A stretch of DNA of 37,224 bases from Nitrososphaerales archaeon (GTDB lineage Archaea; Thermoproteota; Nitrososphaeria_A; Caldarchaeales; Wolframiiraptoraceae). The stretch is from the NCBI GenBank assembly GCA_023269855.1, contig JAGDWP010000047.1:1-37224 (forward strand), given 5' to 3'. Under the pieces are notes generated by a model. It searched no databases and was not told where the DNA came from. It saw only the letters and a program-made list of their open reading frames with translations. Position 1 is the stretch's first letter. The number at the start of each line of letters is the position of its first letter. Below, in pieces: positions 37,082 to 37,224 of this stretch. The position numbers and the translations under genes were made by a program.

Positions 37082-37224
37082 CTATAGTTGAACCGACGCT
37101 AAAACGTTGTATGCCAACAGGTATGCTAGGATGAAGCTTATAGGCAACGATATTATAGTAGATACCGCTGTAGACCATAGAATACCCATGAAATAGTAGG
37201 AGACATTATATACTATCTTCGAGA
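37082..37224 (-). CDS. Partial membrane protein (runs off window edge)
   Basis: Open frame '...SKIVYNVSYYFMGILWSTAVSTIISLPISFILAYLLAYNVLASVQL*' ending 10 bp upstream of the 51-aa ORF. Confidence 0.5.
   Translation of the reverse strand, partial: SKIVYNVSYYFMGILWSTAVSTIISLPISFILAYLLAYNVLASVQL

Overview
This is archaeal DNA, most likely from a thermophilic TACK/Thermoproteota-type lineage (inference). Support: Orc1/Cdc6, MCM, GINS, RFC-L/S and Hel308 genes, a tRNA with a BHB-type intron, and TATA/BRE-like promoters. About 35 protein genes are supported. From left to right they are: a tRNA-thiolation ATPase and CDP-alcohol transferase; an arcadin-1-like/GcvH/PDCD5-like group; a putative carbon-oxidation cluster (acyl-CoA dehydrogenase-like, lactonase-like MBL, HOT-like iron ADH, GlcD-like flavoprotein, GlcF-like Fe-S protein); a surface nuclease; TldD; an RNA-processing block (UPF0201, RNase Z, THUMP MTase, Prs, AlaX); a replication block (Hel308-MCM-GINS, then Orc1/Cdc6 and RFC-L/RFC-S); a PadR/ABC-2 exporter operon; and miscellaneous metabolism ending in MptD. 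The most unusual content is in two accessory patches. (1) At 21.6-24.7 kb: an intron-containing tRNA-Gly(TCC), a homing-endonuclease tail fragment, a broken gene that carries a 14-bp tandem duplication, and a DUF1464 gene with an in-frame TAA. (2) At 35.36-37.22 kb: a perfect 390-bp copy of the PadR gene interior fused to the tail of an ABC permease, then a frameshifted LAGLIDADG gene and small membrane ORFs. The best candidate for a functional system is the 4.7-9.6 kb cluster. I read it as a possible gamma-butyrolactone / 4-hydroxybutyrate oxidation route that uses a hydroxyacid-oxoacid transhydrogenase and recycles D-2-hydroxyglutarate. No CRISPR array or rRNA was seen. All family calls were made by reading translations, without database searches.
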